Shown here in pieces: positions 47,288-56,368 of a stretch of 64,000 nt of DNA. Made by a program: the position numbers and the translations under genes. The number at the start of each line of letters is the position of its first letter. Within the stretch, counting starts at the first letter, position 1. Source of the DNA: Azospirillum agricola (GTDB taxonomy: Bacteria > Pseudomonadota > Alphaproteobacteria > Azospirillales > Azospirillaceae); assembly GCF_017876095.1 (NCBI RefSeq), contig NZ_JAGINM010000023.1:43399-107398 (forward strand), read 5' to 3'. The notes beneath the pieces were generated by a model. The model was not told the DNA's origin and did not search any database. It saw only the letters and a program-made list of their open reading frames with translations.

Positions 47288-48766
47288 TCAGGGGGTCGAG
47301 GGCGCCCGACGCGGCAGGCGCGGCAGCATCTTGACCAGCACCGCGCGTCCCGCCGACCCGATGCCGGGACCGAACAGAACCACCCCCAGGAAGGCCAGGG
47401 TCAGCAGAACCTTCTCCGCCGTGAAGGTCGGATCGACCGCGTCGCCGAACAGATAGGCCCCGGCGGCGTAGGCGACGGCGGCCGGAGCCAGGATCCAGCC
47501 GATGCGCGCCGCGTTCAGCGGCACGTCGCCCTCGGCAATCCGGCGGCGCACCGCCTCGGTCAGCACGAGCTGGAAGACCTCGCGCCCGAGATTGGCGAGC
47601 GCCGCGCCGAACACGCCCCAGCGCCACACCAGCGCCACCGCCAGCGCCGTGCCGACCGCGAGGCTGGCCGCCGAGATCCAGGGCAGCACCCCGACCCGCC
47701 GCGCCTTCAGGATGGCGACCTCCGGGTTCATGCGGACGCCGTGCAGCACGAAGGCCAGCACCAGCAGCGGCATGCAGGGCAGCACCGGCGCGTAGGCGTC
47801 CGACGCGATCAGCCAGAGGATTTCCGGCGCGGTCAGCGCCATCCCCAGAGCGGCGGCGGTCAGCAGCGTCACGAACAGGTGGAAGACGAAATCGGCCTGG
47901 GTGCCGTCGCTCTCCCGCCCGGCCTCCAGCCGGCTGACCGACCAGATTTGCAGGAAGGACGCGGTCAGGAACATGTAGAGGATCTGCGCCAGCCGCATGC
48001 CGAAGGCGAAGATGCCGACGGCGGCGGTGGAGAGCAGGATGTTCAGCAACCAGCGCGCCACGAAGTTGTTGGCGATGTCGAGCAGCGACTGCGGCATGTA
48101 GGGCAGCCCGAGCGTCGCCACCCGCTTCAGCACCGGCCAGGAGAAGCCGGCGCCGTTCTCGCGCAGGATCACCACCATCAGCCCGAGCCCGAGCACCGCG
48201 AAGGATCCGCCGTTGGCCAGGAAGATGCCCTCGACGCCCAGCCCCATGCCCCAGAGGAACAGCAGGTTGAAGCCGAGCAGCGCCACCACCTTGGCCACCG
48301 ACACCAGCAGGCACAGGCCCGACCGCTTGCGCACCCGGTAATAGGCGAGCGCCAGCTCGAACAGCGTGGTCAGCGCCACGCCGGCCAGCGCCAGCGCCAT
48401 CACCGGCGCGTGCTCGCCCGATCCGAACATCGCCCAGCTTCCCGCCAGCCCGGCCGGATAGGCCAGCCCCAGCATCGACACCGACACGGCGAACAGGGCG
48501 ATCAGGCAGGTCGACACCACGCGCTGCCGGTCGCGGCCCTCCTCATGCTCGAAATAGACCGCGGTGAAGGCGTTGCTCATGCCGATCATCAGCATGACCG
48601 CCAGCAGGTCGCTGACCACGACGACCAGCGCGTAGACGCCGAACTCGGGCGGCGCCAGCAGTTTGGTGTAGAGAGGCAGCAAGAGCAGGCCGGCCGCCCG
48701 GTTGACCACGTTGGCCACCATGAACAGCCAGCCATGCCTGATGATGTTTCCAGCTTCCGAAGCCAT
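47288..48766 (-). CDS. Wzx-type polysaccharide flippase
   Basis: 492 residues from the ATG at 48766 with GGGGAGA upstream; the frame extends further upstream without similarity. It is a MOP-superfamily protein with about 12-14 membrane segments, starting ASEAGNIIRHGWLFMVANVV and LLLLPLYTKLLAPPEFGVYA as in PST/Wzx transporters. It would flip the undecaprenyl-linked repeat unit across the inner membrane. It is the only gene of the locus on the minus strand and is separated from the sugar-transferase genes by a long intergenic region. Confidence 0.92.
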   Translation of the reverse strand: MASEAGNIIRHGWLFMVANVVNRAAGLLLLPLYTKLLAPPEFGVYALVVVVSDLLAVMLMIGMSNAFTAVYFEHEEGRDRQRVVSTCLIALFAVSVSMLGLAYPAGLAGSWAMFGSGEHAPVMALALAGVALTTLFELALAYYRVRKRSGLCLLVSVAKVVALLGFNLLFLWGMGLGVEGIFLANGGSFAVLGLGLMVVILRENGAGFSWPVLKRVATLGLPYMPQSLLDIANNFVARWLLNILLSTAAVGIFAFGMRLAQILYMFLTASFLQIWSVSRLEAGRESDGTQADFVFHLFVTLLTAAALGMALTAPEILWLIASDAYAPVLPCMPLLVLAFVLHGVRMNPEVAILKARRVGVLPWISAASLAVGTALAVALVWRWGVFGAALANLGREVFQLVLTEAVRRRIAEGDVPLNAARIGWILAPAAVAYAAGAYLFGDAVDPTFTAEKVLLTLAFLGVVLFGPGIGSAGRAVLVKMLPRLPRRAPSTP

Positions 48767-49553
48767 GCGTCTCCCCGCACCAACGCCTGAGCGCGGCCGT
48801 GCTCTCGCGGCCGCACAAGAAGAGTGGCCCCAATCATTGGGAGTGGTCGGAGCACCGTCAATTCGGCCTTGAAGCCGGTCGGAGCACTCTTCGGGGCTAT
48901 TCTCTCCCGCTCCGGGCGAGGGGGCGCGCGGGGGCACCCCCTTGCGAGTACACATTCCGTCCTGGCCGACTCTGCCGCCGCGCAACCGAAACTCGCAAGG
49001 GGGCGTTCGCGCCGGCGCCTTGTCCGGAATTGCTGGCGAACCCCGTTCGGAGCCGCCCGCCCCCACCTCTTCGGCGGGCCGTCCGGCGGCGCCCGTCGGG
49101 ACGGACCTGAAAGCCCGACCGAAAGGATGAGCGCCGGCACCCCTCTACCCACAATTCGCGGATAGCGGAAGGTGCCGACCGGGGTGGACAGGCCCGGTCC
49201 GCCCACCCGTTGCGCTATCCCCTCTGGAGGCGGCACCACCAAAGCATCGTCTTTAATATTTCATGGTCCGCACCGTTCGAAGCCCTGGGGTTATCGCCGA
49301 CGCGGAAGCAAAACCCCTATGATCTGTTGCTGAACGGCGTTTCTCATCCTAATTCGTACTTCAACAAGACGCGGCCCTGCTTCCACGTCGCATAAAGAGC
49401 GCAGTTCTCATAAATACGCCGACGGCGAATTTCGTGATGGGCGCTTTGCGGCGGGAGAATGTTGAGGCCGGTCGAAAGGCTGATGACGAGCGACCACCCG
49501 CACGGCGGGCGTGCGGGCTGGCTGGCATTCCCTTCAAACTCACGGGACCTGCG
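48767..49553. other. Long intergenic region with an inverted repeat
   Basis: 787 bp between divergent flippase and sugar-1-phosphate transferase genes. Small frames on both strands have no recognisable domains. CCCCCTTGCGAGT (48937-48949) and ACTCGCAAGGGGG (48991-49003) form a perfect 13-bp inverted repeat around 41 bp. From about 49240 the sequence becomes AT-richer, and a weak promoter-like TTGCTG-N17-TAATTC lies at 49327-49355. No transposase, tRNA or other gene is seen. Confidence 0.55.
49327..49355 (+). promoter_or_regulatory. Possible promoter of the sugar-transferase gene
   Basis: TTGCTG (49327-49332) and TAATTC (49350-49355) are 17 bp apart in the AT-richer part of the intergenic region, about 200 bp upstream of the coding start. 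The match to sigma70 consensus is moderate. Confidence 0.3.
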
Positions 49554-50999
49554 ATGAGCAAATTGGACCCCGAAGTGGTCATCGATCTGACCCCGGCCAA
49601 GAAGGCGGCCATTCCGCCGCTGGCCCCCGGACTTCTGCTGGCCCTATCCGACGGTTTCGTGCTCGCTCTGGTCGGATGGGCGCTGAACCACTTCTTCGCG
49701 CCCGACACGGCACCCGTCGAGGCGGAAGCCTGGCAGCGTTCCCTGGTCACCGGCCTGATGCTGGTGCCGCTGGTCAAGTCGGTCTTCGGGATCTACACGC
49801 TGGGCCGCTTCGACTACATGGAACGGACCCGCCGCACCTTCCAGGCGGCCTTCCTGTGCTGCGCCGTGCTGGCGGTTCCCTTCATCGTGATGGACGGCTT
49901 CCGCTCCTTCTTCGTCGAGGCGCTGTCGATCGCGCTGCTCGGCTTCGCCACCACCTACGTCGCCGACCTCCTGCTCATCCAGGGGCTGCTGGCGAGCGCG
50001 CTCGACTGGCGGACCCCGGTCGTCATCGTCGGCGCCGGCGCCCAGGGCGCCGCCATCGCCGAGAAGCTCCAGCGCCTGCCCTGGCTCGGCATGCGCCCGG
50101 TCGGCTTCGTCGACAACGACGACTCCCTCTGGCAGACCCGCGTCTCCGGCCTGCCGGTGATCGGCCCGGTCGACCTGCTGGCGAAGTCTCCGGCCATGGC
50201 CAGCCAGGCCCACGCCGCCATCGTCGCCGACATGGGCCGCCACGGCTGCGAAGTGACCGAACTGGTCCGCAAGCTGCCCTTCAAGCAGGTCTACTGCGTG
50301 CTGGGCGAGGGCAACGTCAGTGCCGTCGACGCCACCTACCACAACCTGCACGGCTCGCTGGCCCTGCGCGTCAGCGTCCGCCCGCCGACCGGCTACCTGC
50401 GCATCCGCCGCGCCATGGACATCGTGCTGTCCAGCATCCTGCTGGTCCTGGTCGCCCCGCTGATGCTCGGCCTCGCCGTGGCGATCAAGCTCGACAGCCC
50501 CGGCCCGGTGATGTTCCGGCAGAAGCGCTGGGCCGGCGGCAAGCAGACCTTCGACCTGCTGAAGTTCCGCTCGATGCACATCAACGCCGAGGAGCATCTC
50601 CAGCAGCTTCTGGAAAACGATCCGGTCGCCCGCGAAGAGTACATGACCTACCACAAGCTGACGGTCGATCCGCGCATCACCCCGCTGGGCCGTTTCCTGC
50701 GCAAGACCTCGCTCGACGAGCTGCCGCAGCTGTGGAACATCCTGATGGGCGACATGAGCCTGATCGGTCCGCGCGCCTACATGCCGAAGGAACTGCCGGA
50801 GGTCGGCGCCTCGGCCGAGGTGATCGGCACCGTCCGCCCCGGACTGACCGGCTACTGGCAGGTGTCGGGCCGCCACCGCACCACCTTCCAGGAACGCGTG
50901 TCGATGGACGTCTTCTACGTCCGCAACTGCGGCCTGCTCTTCGACTTCTTCATCCTGTGCAAGACGGCGGTGATGGTTCTGAAGGGCGACGGGTCGTAA
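49554..50999 (+). CDS. Polyprenyl-phosphate sugar-1-phosphate transferase (WcaJ/GumD/WbaP type)
   Basis: 481 residues from the ATG at 49554. N-terminal hydrophobic helices (LLLALSDGFVLALVGWALNH and following) and a CoA-binding-like fold (VVIVGAGAQGAAIAEKL) precede a conserved transferase domain. That domain has LDSPGPVMFRQKRWAGGKQ, LLKFRSM, TSLDELPQLWNILMGDMSLI and RPGLTGYWQVSGR. It loads the first sugar phosphate onto undecaprenyl phosphate, starting repeat-unit assembly. A strong terminator follows. Confidence 0.95.
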   Translation: MSKLDPEVVIDLTPAKKAAIPPLAPGLLLALSDGFVLALVGWALNHFFAPDTAPVEAEAWQRSLVTGLMLVPLVKSVFGIYTLGRFDYMERTRRTFQAAFLCCAVLAVPFIVMDGFRSFFVEALSIALLGFATTYVADLLLIQGLLASALDWRTPVVIVGAGAQGAAIAEKLQRLPWLGMRPVGFVDNDDSLWQTRVSGLPVIGPVDLLAKSPAMASQAHAAIVADMGRHGCEVTELVRKLPFKQVYCVLGEGNVSAVDATYHNLHGSLALRVSVRPPTGYLRIRRAMDIVLSSILLVLVAPLMLGLAVAIKLDSPGPVMFRQKRWAGGKQTFDLLKFRSMHINAEEHLQQLLENDPVAREEYMTYHKLTVDPRITPLGRFLRKTSLDELPQLWNILMGDMSLIGPRAYMPKELPEVGASAEVIGTVRPGLTGYWQVSGRHRTTFQERVSMDVFYVRNCGLLFDFFILCKTAVMVLKGDGS

Positions 51000-51012
51000 G
51001 GCCGCCCCACCC

Positions 51013-51064
51013 CGCCTCGAGGCCCTTCGCGCTTCCCCCGGCGCGAAGGGCCTCGAGGCGTTTT
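51013..51064 (+). terminator. Intrinsic terminator after the sugar-transferase gene
   Basis: A perfect 20-bp stem (51013-51032 with 51041-51060) closes an 8-base loop and is followed by TTTT. The stem starts CGCCTCGAGGCCC. It separates this gene from the polymerase gene. Confidence 0.9.
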
Positions 51065-51239
51065 GGGGGGAACAGCCTCACGGACCGCCAATCGGAGCGC
51101 GGGAAAAGGAGGGGACACGGCGGTTGCGGGTACCCCGGACGGGGAAAGCCTCCTTCGGTCTAACGCCTCCGCCTGTCTACGCGGGCGCGGCATCGGTGGG
51201 CATCTTCTTGTTGCACAGCCAAAAGCGGAACGGCAGCTC

Positions 51240-52562
51240 ATGAGAATCCTCGAATTTCTGGAAAAGAGCATCACCGTGGTGTGCATCATGGCCTTCGGCG
51301 GCACGGTGCTCCCGGTTCTGCTGACCGGCGGCAGCGTCGTCGCCGCCGATCAGGAATCGTCGGGCGCCATGATGTTCTTCGCCGGCATCTACGTGCTGAT
51401 CCTGCTGCTGATCGCGCTGCGCCCCAGCCTGGCCTTCCGCATCCCCACCGCCAGCCCGGCGGTGACGGTGCTGCTGGTGCTGGCCTTCGTGTCGGCGCTG
51501 TGGTCGCTCTACCCGGACGTCACGCTGCGGCGCTCGCTCGCCTTCCTGTTCACCACGGTGTTCGGGATCTACATGGCGCTCCGCTTCACCTTCCCGGAGA
51601 TCATGCGCCTGCTGGCGACCGGCCTGTCGGCGCTGATGTTCCTCTCCTTCGCCTCGGTCGTCGCCATGCCGGCGGTCGGGCTGGACAGCGCCCAGCATGT
51701 CGGCGCCTGGAAGGGCATCTTCTTCCAGAAGAACGTGACCGGCCGCATGATGGTCTGGCTGGTTCTGTGCCTGCTCTGGCTCGACTGGCAGCGCGAGGCC
51801 AAGCGCTGGGTGACGCGCTCGCTGCTGGCGCTGGCGCTGCTGCTGATCGTCATGTCGCGCTCGGGCACCGGCCTCGTCACCTCGGTGCTGGTGGCCGCCG
51901 CCCTGCTCGCCACCGGGCTGGTGCGCGGCAACATCCGCAGCTTCGCGCCGACCATGGCGCTGATGCTGGTCGCGCTCATCCTCGCCGGCACCGCCACCGC
52001 CTCCTTCTGGCACGACGCGCTCTACGCTCTGGGCCGCGATCCCACCCTGACCGGCCGCACCGTGCTGTGGGAGCATGTGCTGGGCTCGATCTCCGACCGC
52101 TCGCTGCTCGGCTACGGCTACGCCGCCTACTGGTACGGCGCCTACGGGCCGGGAAGCGCCTTCGTCGAGAGCTGGGGCATCAACTCCGCCCACAACGGCT
52201 GGCTGGAGGCGACGCTCGACCTCGGCGTTCCCGGCGTCATCATCCTGATCGTCATCATGGGCCGCCTGCTGTTCCAGGGCTTTTTCGCCGCCCGCTACGG
52301 CGCCAGCCGGGCCGAGCCGGCCTGGGCCTTCGCGGTGGGCTGCGCGCTGGTCGCCATCTCGATCTCCGAAAGCGTGTTCCTGGAGCGCCACTCCATGAAC
52401 TGGATCGTCCTGGTGATCGGCGTCGTCCGCCTGATGGAGCACAGCCGCCGCCAGCGCTTCCTGCAAGCCCAGCACCACGCCCGCGCGCAGAGGCAGGCGC
52501 GCGAGCAGGCCGCCTACGCCGCCAACGCCCCGATCTATGCCGGACCCGGCCGCCCATTTTGA
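51240..52562 (+). CDS. Wzy-type polymerase / O-antigen ligase family protein
   Basis: 440 residues from the ATG at 51240. About 10-12 membrane helices include MFFAGIYVLILLLIALRP and LLALALLLIVMSRSGTGLVT. The conserved periplasmic loop region has GRTVLWEHVLGSISDRSLLG and HNGWLEATLDLGVPG, the Wzy_C (O-antigen ligase) signature. The basic, glutamine-rich tail is cytoplasmic. In this setting it most likely polymerises exopolysaccharide repeat units; ligase activity cannot be excluded. Confidence 0.9.
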   Translation: MRILEFLEKSITVVCIMAFGGTVLPVLLTGGSVVAADQESSGAMMFFAGIYVLILLLIALRPSLAFRIPTASPAVTVLLVLAFVSALWSLYPDVTLRRSLAFLFTTVFGIYMALRFTFPEIMRLLATGLSALMFLSFASVVAMPAVGLDSAQHVGAWKGIFFQKNVTGRMMVWLVLCLLWLDWQREAKRWVTRSLLALALLLIVMSRSGTGLVTSVLVAAALLATGLVRGNIRSFAPTMALMLVALILAGTATASFWHDALYALGRDPTLTGRTVLWEHVLGSISDRSLLGYGYAAYWYGAYGPGSAFVESWGINSAHNGWLEATLDLGVPGVIILIVIMGRLLFQGFFAARYGASRAEPAWAFAVGCALVAISISESVFLERHSMNWIVLVIGVVRLMEHSRRQRFLQAQHHARAQRQAREQAAYAANAPIYAGPGRPF

Positions 52563-52599
52563 GGCCACTCCCCATTCCCCTTCGACCGAAGGCACAATC

Positions 52600-53532
52600 A
52601 TGAAGTCCTCGAAAGAGCTGGTAACCGTCGTCATACCGACCCGCAACCGCCCCGACATGGTGATGCGGGCCGTGCAGAGCGCACTGGCGCAGACCCACAA
52701 GGCCCTGGAGGTGATCGTCGTCATCGACGGCCCCGACCCGGCCACCGCCGCGCATCTGGCGACGCTGGCCGACCCGCGCCTGACCGTCCTGGAGCTCGAG
52801 AAGAACCAGGGCGCCGCCGAGGCCCGCAACATCGGCGTGCGCCGGGGCAAGGGCCAGTGGATCGCCTTCCTCGACGACGACGATCATTGGATGCCGGAGA
52901 AGGTGGCCTTGCAGATGGCGGCCCGTCCGCCCGGCGTGCGCTACCCGATCATCAGCTGCCGCTGCCAGGTGGTGACGGCGCGCGGCAACTTCGCCTGGCC
53001 GCGCCGGCTGGCGACGGTGAACGACTCCATCGGCGACTATCTCTTCGTCCGCCGGGGCCTGTTCAAGGGCGAGACCTTCGCGCCGACCACCACGCTGCTG
53101 GCGCCCAAGGCCCTGCTGGAGCAGGTTCCCATCCCGGAATCACGCTTCGACGACTGGGAGTGGCTGATCACCTGCGGCACGCTGGACGGCGTGGCGCTGG
53201 TCCACATCCCGCAGGTGATGGCGGTGCACTACACCGAGAACAACCGCGTCACCCTGTCGACCTGCCGCAACATCGACCTCGCCATCGAATGGGCGGAATC
53301 GATGCGCGAACGGCTGTCGCCGCGCGCCTACGCCAGCCTGCTGTTGCAGGCCACCGGCGGCGAGCAGGCGGCGCGGACCGCCGGGGTGCGCTGGCGGATC
53401 CTGAACTCGGCGCTGCGCGACGGGCGGCCGACGCCGATGGCGCTCGCCACCTTCACCATGCACTCGTTGATGCCGGTCGGTCTCCGGCGGCGTCTGCGCC
53501 AAGCCCTGTTCTCCGCGCCCGGCGCGGCCTGA
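52600..53532 (+). CDS. Family 2 glycosyltransferase
   Basis: 310 residues from the ATG at 52600 with GAAGG upstream. The GT-A fold shows VTVVIPTRNRPDMVMRAV, the nucleotide-binding GAAEARNIGVRRGKGQ and the metal motif FLDDDDHW, with FDDWEWL later as the likely catalytic base region. No membrane segment is present. It adds a sugar during repeat-unit assembly. The stop overlaps the next gene's start (TGATG). Confidence 0.92.
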   Translation: MKSSKELVTVVIPTRNRPDMVMRAVQSALAQTHKALEVIVVIDGPDPATAAHLATLADPRLTVLELEKNQGAAEARNIGVRRGKGQWIAFLDDDDHWMPEKVALQMAARPPGVRYPIISCRCQVVTARGNFAWPRRLATVNDSIGDYLFVRRGLFKGETFAPTTTLLAPKALLEQVPIPESRFDDWEWLITCGTLDGVALVHIPQVMAVHYTENNRVTLSTCRNIDLAIEWAESMRERLSPRAYASLLLQATGGEQAARTAGVRWRILNSALRDGRPTPMALATFTMHSLMPVGLRRRLRQALFSAPGAA

Positions 53533-54812
53533 TGACGACGTCGGAAGGACCGGACTCCATGCAGAAATTCCGCGCCCCGCGCACCGACCAGACCCAGCCG
53601 GGCCATAGCAAACCGGCGGCGGCCCGTTCCGCCAAGGAACGGGTGGCCATCGTCTTCGCCACCCCCGGAGCCCTCGACGGCGGCGGCGGCATCGGCCGCA
53701 TGACCGGCTACGTCGTCGACCAGTTCGCCGCCAGCCCCGGCGCGCCCAGCACGATCGTGCTCGACACGCGCGGCACCGGCAGCGTGCTGTGGTCCCCCTT
53801 CTTCCTCGCCGGCACGATGGCCCGGCTGGCTTGGTTCCTGGCCCGGCGCCGGGTGTCGGTGGTCCACATCAACGTGTCGGAGAAGGGCAGCTTCCTGCGC
53901 AAGGCGGCGATCCAGGCGGTGGCCGGGCTGTTCTCCTGCCCGACCGTGGTCCATCTGCACGGGGCCTCCTTCGTCGAGTATTTCGAGAGCGGCGCCTTCC
54001 CCCGCGCCATCAGCCGCTGGCTGTTCAACCGCTGCGGCCGCGCCGTGGTGCTGGGCGACAACTGGCGCGACTATCTGGTGCAGTCGGTCGGCACCGACCC
54101 GCACAAGGTCCGGGTGCTCTACAACGCCGTTCCCGACATCGGCGCCGACCTGGCCCCGCGCGATCCGCCGCCGCCGGGGGCGGAGCTGTCGCTGCTGGTG
54201 CTGGCCAACCTGTCGGAGCGCAAGGGCATCGGCACGCTGCTGCGCGCCTGCCAGCGCCTGAAGGAGCGGGGCCTGCGCTTCCACGTCACCATCGGCGGCG
54301 GCGGCGACGTCGACGGCTACCGCCGGATGGCCGAATCCCTGGGGGTGGCCGAGGAATGCCGCTTCCTCGGCTGGGTGTCGCGCGAGGACGCGCACGCCCA
54401 CATCAAGTCGCATGACCTGCTGCTGCTGCCCTCGACCCACGAGGGGCTGCCGATGGTCATCCTGGAGGCGCTGTCGGCGCAACTGCCGGTCATCACCACC
54501 CCGGTCGGCTCGATCCCCGAGGTGCTGACCGACGGCGAGACCGCCCGGATCATCCCGGTGAACGACCCGGCGGCCCTGGCCGACGCCATCGCCGGGCTGG
54601 CCGCCGACCCGGCCCTGCACCGCAAGCTGGCGGAGCAGGGACGGCGGCTGTTCCTGAAGCAGTTCGTGATCGACGCCTACGGCAAGTCGCTGCTCGCCAT
54701 CTACCAGGAGCTGGACCGGCCGGGAGCCGAGCTCGACCCCCGTCTGGAACCGCTGGCCGAAGCGGCGAGCGCGTCCCCCAAGGCGACGGTACCCCGCATG
54801 GGCGGACGCTGA
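53532..54812 (+). CDS. Family 4 glycosyltransferase
   Basis: 426 residues. An unstructured 35-residue leader precedes the GT-B fold. The N-domain has IVFATPGALDGGGGIGRMTG and VVHLHGASFVEYF; the donor-binding C-domain has LLVLANLSERKGIGTLL, LPSTHEGLPMVILEALSAQ and TTPVGSIPEVL (GT4/Glycos_transf_1 E-x7-E motif). It overlaps the GT2 gene start/stop and resembles the following GT4 enzyme. The sugar donor is unknown. Confidence 0.93.
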   Translation: MTTSEGPDSMQKFRAPRTDQTQPGHSKPAAARSAKERVAIVFATPGALDGGGGIGRMTGYVVDQFAASPGAPSTIVLDTRGTGSVLWSPFFLAGTMARLAWFLARRRVSVVHINVSEKGSFLRKAAIQAVAGLFSCPTVVHLHGASFVEYFESGAFPRAISRWLFNRCGRAVVLGDNWRDYLVQSVGTDPHKVRVLYNAVPDIGADLAPRDPPPPGAELSLLVLANLSERKGIGTLLRACQRLKERGLRFHVTIGGGGDVDGYRRMAESLGVAEECRFLGWVSREDAHAHIKSHDLLLLPSTHEGLPMVILEALSAQLPVITTPVGSIPEVLTDGETARIIPVNDPAALADAIAGLAADPALHRKLAEQGRRLFLKQFVIDAYGKSLLAIYQELDRPGAELDPRLEPLAEAASASPKATVPRMGGR

Positions 54813-55085
54813 CCGAACGAGGTAATCGCCCCGGCATAGATGTTCTTCCGGTTGCTCCAAAACAGGTCCGTCGGACATGGCCTCGGCAAAGGCGCCTAAC
54901 ACCCTCGGACCGTTGCTGTCGCGTTATTCTCGACGGTATTTTCAAATACCTGCTTTGGAGTGGATAGCGCCGGACTCTTCTTTGGAACTTCGCCGGGATC
55001 AATACAGATCGCTTCCCCCTCCGGATGGAGACCGACCGTTCGGGTCGGGGGAAACAGCGAGCGGGCACAAGGACCAGGAGCGGAC

Positions 55086-56249
55086 ATGATCTACATCGTC
55101 TCCCCCGGCGGCACTCAGGAAAAGGGCGGCATGGGACGGGTCGTCGACAACTTCACCACCGATCTGCGGGAAAACTGCCCGGAGGTGCGGTTCGAGGTGG
55201 TCGACAGCTATGGTCCCGGCAAATTCCGGCTGATGCCCTTCTACTTCGCCCGCGCGACGGCCCATCTGACCGGCTGTTTCGCCTCGGGCAAGGCGCAGCT
55301 CGTCCACATCCACATGGCCGAATACGGCAGCGTGCTGCGCAAGGGCATCCTGATCGGGCTCGCCCGCGCCTTTGGCGTGCCGGTGGTGCTGCATCTGCAC
55401 GGCGGCCGCTTCCCCAAGCATTACAAGGACGCCAACCCGCTGATCCGCTGGGGGATCCGCCGCATGATGGCGATGACCAGCGAGATCGTCGTGCTCGGCG
55501 AGTTCTGGCGCGACTGGGTCGCCGACGCCTTCGGCCCCGACGCGCGGCGGCGCACCACGCTGCTGCACAACGCCGTGCCGGGGCCGGCGCAGCCGCCGCG
55601 CCGCGCGGCGGAGGATGACGGGGCGGAGGCCGGCCCGGTGCGGCTGCTGTTCCTCGGCCGGCTCATCAAGCTGAAGGGCATCGACGTGCTGCTGAACGCG
55701 CTGGCCTCCCCCGCCTGCCGCGACAAGCCGTGGCATGTGACCATCGCCGGCGACGGCGACCTCTGCACCTACCGGGCGCTCGCCCAGGATCTGGGGATCG
55801 CCGACCGTGTGCGCTTCACCGGCTGGCTCGACCAGCAGGGCTGCCGGCGCGAACTGGCCGCCGCCCAGGTGCTGGTACAGCCCTCGATGTTCGAGGGGCT
55901 GCCGATGTCGGTGCTGGAGGCCATGGCCGAGGGGCTGACCATCGTCGCCACCCCGGTCGGCAGCGTTCCCGACGCCATCGCCGACGGCGAGACCGGCCTG
56001 CTGGTGCCGCCCGGCGACACCGACGCACTCGCCGCCGCGCTGGCCCGCGTCATCGACGACCCCACCCTGCGCCGCAACCTCAGCGTCGGCGCCCGCTCGC
56101 GCTGGGAACGGCAGTTCGACATCGCCGTGTACCGCGAGCGGATTCTCGACATCTACCGGCGCAACGCGCGGGCCTGGAGGACCGAGACCGAGACTCCGCC
56201 CACCGCCGGGCCCATGGCGGCCCGCGGGCCCGCAGAACGCACCGGATGA
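55086..56249 (+). CDS. Family 4 glycosyltransferase
   Basis: 387 residues from the ATG at 55086 with CAGGAGCGG upstream. The GT-B fold has IVSPGGTQEKGGMGRVVDNF, VVLHLHGGRFPKHY, LLFLGRLIKLKGIDVLLNAL and QPSMFEGLPMSVLEAMAEG. It follows a 273-bp gap that is AT-richer and contains a short palindrome GGTATTTTCAAATACC (54935-54950), so it may have its own promoter. It probably adds a later sugar of the repeat unit. Confidence 0.93.
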   Translation: MIYIVSPGGTQEKGGMGRVVDNFTTDLRENCPEVRFEVVDSYGPGKFRLMPFYFARATAHLTGCFASGKAQLVHIHMAEYGSVLRKGILIGLARAFGVPVVLHLHGGRFPKHYKDANPLIRWGIRRMMAMTSEIVVLGEFWRDWVADAFGPDARRRTTLLHNAVPGPAQPPRRAAEDDGAEAGPVRLLFLGRLIKLKGIDVLLNALASPACRDKPWHVTIAGDGDLCTYRALAQDLGIADRVRFTGWLDQQGCRRELAAAQVLVQPSMFEGLPMSVLEAMAEGLTIVATPVGSVPDAIADGETGLLVPPGDTDALAAALARVIDDPTLRRNLSVGARSRWERQFDIAVYRERILDIYRRNARAWRTETETPPTAGPMAARGPAERTG

Positions 56250-56303
56250 CGCCCCCGGCTCCGCGCGCCCCGCTCCGCAAGGAAAGGGGTGCGCGGAGCC
56301 GGT

Positions 56304-56347
56304 CATGTCTTGAGCGGCGCCGCCCGGACCATGTCTTGAGCGGCGCC
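56304..56347 (+). repeat. 18-bp tandem direct repeat before the deacetylase gene
   Basis: CATGTCTTGAGCGGCGCC occurs at 56304-56321 and again at 56330-56347, period 26 bp, ending 21 bp before the deacetylase ATG. It may be a small duplication or a regulator site; the copies are identical. Confidence 0.7.
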
Positions 56348-56368
56348 ACGGAAAAAGGAACGGACACC

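Noticed and set aside
48897..49165. Several 60-110 codon frames on both strands in the large intergenic region
   Set aside because: Mutually overlapping, Arg/Pro-rich, without ribosome sites or recognisable similarity.
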